Assembly: GCA_949288625.1 (NCBI GenBank)
Contig: CASEKZ010000064.1
Span: forward strand, 1-7,571
DNA from: an uncultured bacterium
Lineage (GTDB): Bacteria > Bacillota_I > Bacilli_A > RF39 > UBA660
DNA length: 7,571 nucleotides
Reading direction: 5' to 3'
The position numbers were made by a program, and so were the translations under genes. Positions within the stretch are counted from its first letter, which is position 1. Each line of letters starts with the position of its first letter. Of this stretch, positions 6,358 to 7,571 are shown one piece after another. The notes beneath the pieces are model-generated. The model was not told the DNA's origin and did no database searches. It saw nothing but the letters and a program-made list of their open reading frames with translations.

Positions 6358-6358
6358 T
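6330..6358 (+). promoter_or_regulatory. Predicted promoter of the small spore-coat-like gene
   Basis: Read as SigA: ATGTCA (6330-6335), 17-base spacer, TATACT (6353-6358), matching 4/6 and 5/6 of consensus. Read as a mother-cell sporulation promoter: CATATACTA (6351-6359) fits the SigK -10 pattern CATAnnnTA and is close to the SigE -10, but no -35 element is present at a usual distance (an AC at 6335-6336 is 14 bases away). The sigma factor is undecided. Confidence 0.5.
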
Positions 6359-6381
6359 ACTTTAGAGGAAGGTGATTAAAA

Positions 6382-6624
6382 ATGAATCAAGGATATCAAG
6401 CTCCAAATAGTAACATGCAAAGCAATTTTGGCTATTACATACCTAATTATAACACACTAAGTAATAATAGTGGTGATGAACGATTAGCTGGAAGCTTTGT
6501 ATTCCCATTTTTATTAGGAGGAGTAACAGGAGCAGCCCTTGCACCAAATTTTTGGAGACCACCAACATACTACCTATACCCACCTATGCCACCTAGACCA
6601 TATCCTCCAAGAAGATGGTTTTAA
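6382..6624 (+). CDS. Small Gly/Pro/Tyr-rich protein, possibly spore coat or surface associated
   Basis: This is an 80-residue protein of unknown function. Residues 1-30 are Asn/Gln/Ser/Tyr-rich. GDERLAG (31-37) is followed by a hydrophobic Gly-rich segment FVFPFLLGGVTGAALAP (39-55) that could cross or insert in a membrane. The tail (56-80) is rich in Pro, Tyr and Arg (YPPMPPRPYPPRRWF). This build (GDER, FPFLLGG, then a Pro/Tyr tail) resembles small low-complexity proteins of Firmicutes spores. That likeness, from memory of the general type, is inference. The ATG at 6382 has AGGAAGGTGAT ending five bases upstream, a strong ribosome binding site. It has its own promoter and terminator, so it is monocistronic and diverges from the mutL operon. 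The gene is real by RBS, promoter and terminator; its role is open. Confidence 0.75.
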   Translation: MNQGYQAPNSNMQSNFGYYIPNYNTLSNNSGDERLAGSFVFPFLLGGVTGAALAPNFWRPPTYYLYPPMPPRPYPPRRWF

Positions 6625-6650
6625 AAAAAGAGAAAAAATTCTCTTTTTTT
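6623..6650 (+). terminator. Intrinsic terminator of the small coat-like gene
   Basis: A perfect 12-bp stem, AAAAAAAGAGAA (6623-6634) with TTCTCTTTTTTT (6639-6650), has an AAAA loop. The right arm itself supplies the U-tract. It begins inside the TAA stop codon. The palindrome could also act on the minus strand. Confidence 0.85.
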
Positions 6651-6660
6651 ATTTATTATA

Positions 6661-6689
6661 AAAACAAAAAGAGCTTTTTTAAAGCCCTT
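6661..6689 (-). terminator. Intrinsic terminator of the secreted-protein gene
   Basis: On the minus strand AAGGGCTTT (6689-6681) pairs with AAAGCTCTT (6677-6669), nine pairs including one G-U, with a tight A-rich loop. It is followed by TTTGTTTT. The stem starts within the stop codon of the gene at 6688. It lies next to the opposing terminator at 6623-6650, so the two convergent genes are insulated. Confidence 0.8.
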
Positions 6690-7299
6690 AATTTGTCTTT
6701 TGCCCAAATCCAAAGGTTAGGTTATAGTTTATCGTTGCTCCCTCAGCTGGAATTGCTGGCTGCTCCATATCAAGGTATGATGAGTCAGCCCAACCGTGTA
6801 AAATTGCTATATACTTGCTTTCACCCGGCTCTATAACTATATTTGCACTTTCGATAGCTGAATTACCTAAACCATAATTACATTCGCCAAAGCCCGCATC
6901 GTCACACACAAAGTATTGAGCAAAAAGCATCGTTGACATATCAGTATACATTTCATCGCCTGGAGTGCCTGTTTGAGTGTAATTATTAGGCGATGTAACC
7001 GTTTTTAATACCGCTGGTATAGTTCCGGTGTTTGTTACTGTAACTCGATAAATTACCGACTCATTTGGCTTTGATAAAGTACTTGTTGTTGTAATTGTAT
7101 TACCAGAAACAATACAATCTCCTTGACCAATGCTAGCGACACCACTTTCATCTATTTCACACAAATATGTAAGTTCAAACTCTCCTTTTGCAGTTGCAGT
7201 TCCATTTATTGTTAGTGTATCACTAAATAATGCATAGCCTACCGCTACTGCCAAGATAAATACTACTACTCCTATTATTACTTTCTTTTTCTTGTTCAT
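6688..7299 (-). CDS. Secreted TasA/camelysin-like surface protein, four cysteines
   Basis: The 203-residue protein begins with MNKKKK, a hydrophobic helix (7-20), then GYALFSDTLTINGTATAKGEFEL (21-43). This Tyr-Ala-x-Phe-Ser-Asp start followed by a Thr/Asn/Gly strand resembles the export signal and mature N-terminus of TasA, CotN and camelysin-type proteins, which are cut by the signal peptidase SipW and form biofilm or surface fibres. The rest looks like a beta-sandwich: SVIYRVTVTNTGTIPAVLKTV (81-101) reads like a domain with an added-strand 'vtNtGt' motif, and IVIEPGESKYIAILHGWADS (154-173) like its partner sheet. Cys47, 62, 132 and 140 could form two disulfides. There is no sortase motif or lipobox. 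No sipW or second fibre gene is in view. The ATG at 7299 has GGAGG (7310-7306) six bases upstream. It is transcribed alone from the poly-G promoter. The exact family is uncertain. Confidence 0.75.
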   Translation of the reverse strand: MNKKKKVIIGVVVFILAVAVGYALFSDTLTINGTATAKGEFELTYLCEIDESGVASIGQGDCIVSGNTITTTSTLSKPNESVIYRVTVTNTGTIPAVLKTVTSPNNYTQTGTPGDEMYTDMSTMLFAQYFVCDDAGFGECNYGLGNSAIESANIVIEPGESKYIAILHGWADSSYLDMEQPAIPAEGATINYNLTFGFGQKTN

Positions 7300-7331
7300 A
7301 AGTTACCTCCGCTACTATTTTCTACATGTTT

Positions 7332-7360
7332 ATAATATCATATACCTCCCCCCCGGTCAA
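7332..7360 (-). promoter_or_regulatory. Strong SigA promoter with a G7 run in its spacer
   Basis: On the minus strand the -35 is TTGACC (7360-7355, 5/6), the spacer is exactly 17 bases (7354-7338), and the -10 is TATTAT (7337-7332, 5/6) preceded by TG at 7340-7339, an extended -10. The first seven spacer bases are G. The hexamer lies 32 bases before the ATG at 7299, leaving a leader with a GGAGG site. This is the best promoter in the window and drives the secreted protein. Confidence 0.85.
7348..7354. repeat. Mononucleotide tract of seven G (minus strand) / C (plus strand)
   Basis: Seven identical G:C pairs in a row stand in an otherwise strongly AT-rich window and abut the -35 box of the promoter. 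I see no other G or C run this long in the window. Such tracts slip during replication and change promoter spacing by whole bases. Confidence 0.9.
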
Positions 7361-7460
7361 TATTTTTTACGATTGTGGAAAACATGGTGTAAAAAGTTAA
7401 TTATTTATTTAAGTTCCCGGTTTTCAAACAAAGGGATTTTAAGTCTGGAAACTTTTAGGG
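7361..7460. other. Gene-free stretch upstream of tandem hairpins
   Basis: I find no reading frame with a ribosome binding site on either strand. The plus strand has only a weak promoter candidate (TTTACG at 7366-7371, 16 bases, TGTAAA at 7388-7393 with an upstream TG). TTCCC (7414-7418) could pair with GGGAA (7459-7463), which would compete with the base of the hairpin at 7461. This could be the body of a short plus-strand leader or small RNA, but I recognise no known RNA family or riboswitch signature. Confidence 0.25.
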
Positions 7461-7530
7461 GAATGTCAAGGACGAATGAAATGAGTTCATCAAAGATCCT
7501 TGACATTCTTTTTCTTTTTATAATTTTTTT
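7461..7530 (+). terminator. Strong hairpin followed by a T-rich tract
   Basis: Perfect 12-bp arms, GAATGTCAAGGA (7461-7472) and TCCTTGACATTC (7497-7508), enclose a second small stem, ATGAA (7476-7480) with TTCAT (7486-7490). The structure is followed by TTTTTCTTTTT and, after ATAA, TTTTTTT. This has the form of a plus-strand intrinsic terminator, yet no plus-strand gene precedes it. It may end a small RNA, or be an attenuator for a gene to the right of the window. Confidence 0.65.
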
Positions 7531-7558
7531 AGTTTAAGTACATATTTGTACTTAAACT
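7531..7558 (+). terminator. Second perfect hairpin near the window end
   Basis: Perfect 12-bp arms, AGTTTAAGTACA (7531-7542) and TGTACTTAAACT (7547-7558), have a TATT loop and are followed by TATTTTCATTTAT, a moderate T-tract on the plus strand. On the minus strand the hairpin is followed by A-rich sequence, so it is less likely to act in that direction. It could be a back-up terminator, an operator palindrome, or part of a leader for a gene beyond the edge. Confidence 0.55.
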
Positions 7559-7571
7559 TATTTTCATTTAT

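Noticed and set aside
6615..6836. 73-codon plus-strand frame after the coat-like gene
   Set aside because: It crosses two terminators and the antisense of the secreted-protein gene, and has no ribosome binding site.
7371..7396. Possible DnaA box or MraZ-type repeats (TGTGGAAAA, ATGGTGTAAAA)
   Set aside because: There are single degenerate matches only, no cluster, and no dnaA or mraZ in view.
7500..7524. TTGACA and TATAAT on the plus strand as a promoter
   Set aside because: The spacer is only 13 bases, too short for SigA. TTGACA is part of the hairpin arm.
7292..7537. 81-codon plus-strand frame at the right end
   Set aside because: It runs through the minus-strand promoter and a terminator hairpin, and has no Shine-Dalgarno or recognisable domain.
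1..7571. CRISPR array, tRNA or rRNA genes, insertion sequence, phage genes
   Set aside because: I saw no spaced repeats, cloverleaf, transposase motif or terminal inverted repeats with target duplications.

Overview
The window comes from a very AT-rich, low-GC Gram-positive bacterium that forms endospores. The evidence is two sporulation genes (gpr and spoIIP), strong Firmicutes-type Shine-Dalgarno sites built on GGTGAT or GGAGG, intrinsic terminators with U-tracts, and K/N/I-rich proteins. All reading frames use TAA or TAG stops. Nothing indicates reassignment of TGA. The secreted-protein type at the right end and the overall composition suggest an uncultured, gut-type member of the Bacilli or a related clade. 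That placement is inference.

Left block (1-1945). spoIIP, cut by the left edge, and gpr lie head-to-tail on the minus strand, diverging from rpsT (ribosomal protein S20) on the plus strand. This is the order known from Bacillus subtilis (rpsT diverging from gpr-spoIIP), so the locus is old and conserved. GPR degrades small acid-soluble spore proteins at germination, and SpoIIP is part of the peptidoglycan-degrading engulfment machine. About 110 bases between gpr and rpsT hold the rpsT promoter, a poly-T spacer and a 9-bp inverted repeat covering the gpr ribosome binding site.

Middle block (1946-6258). A membrane-anchored transglutaminase-like protein (plus strand) converges on a three-gene minus-strand operon. 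The operon holds an unrecognised 205-residue protein with faint ADP-ribosyltransferase-like features, then mutL (mismatch-repair ATPase/endonuclease), then miaA (tRNA isopentenyltransferase). Spacing inside it is tight (11 bp, then 1 bp). mutS, the usual partner upstream of mutL, is absent here, and the unknown gene holds that position.

Right block (6259-7571). A divergent promoter region leads on the plus strand to an 80-residue Gly/Pro/Tyr-rich protein that resembles small spore-surface proteins. A minus-strand gene follows for a secreted, four-cysteine protein with a TasA/camelysin-like export signal. Its promoter is near-consensus (TTGACC, 17 bp, extended TATTAT) and carries a run of seven G inside the spacer. 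That is the layout of a phase-variable promoter and the most interesting signal in the window. The last ~200 bases contain no gene I can support, but hold two strong consecutive hairpins with 12-bp perfect stems, which look like transcription terminators or an attenuator on the plus strand.
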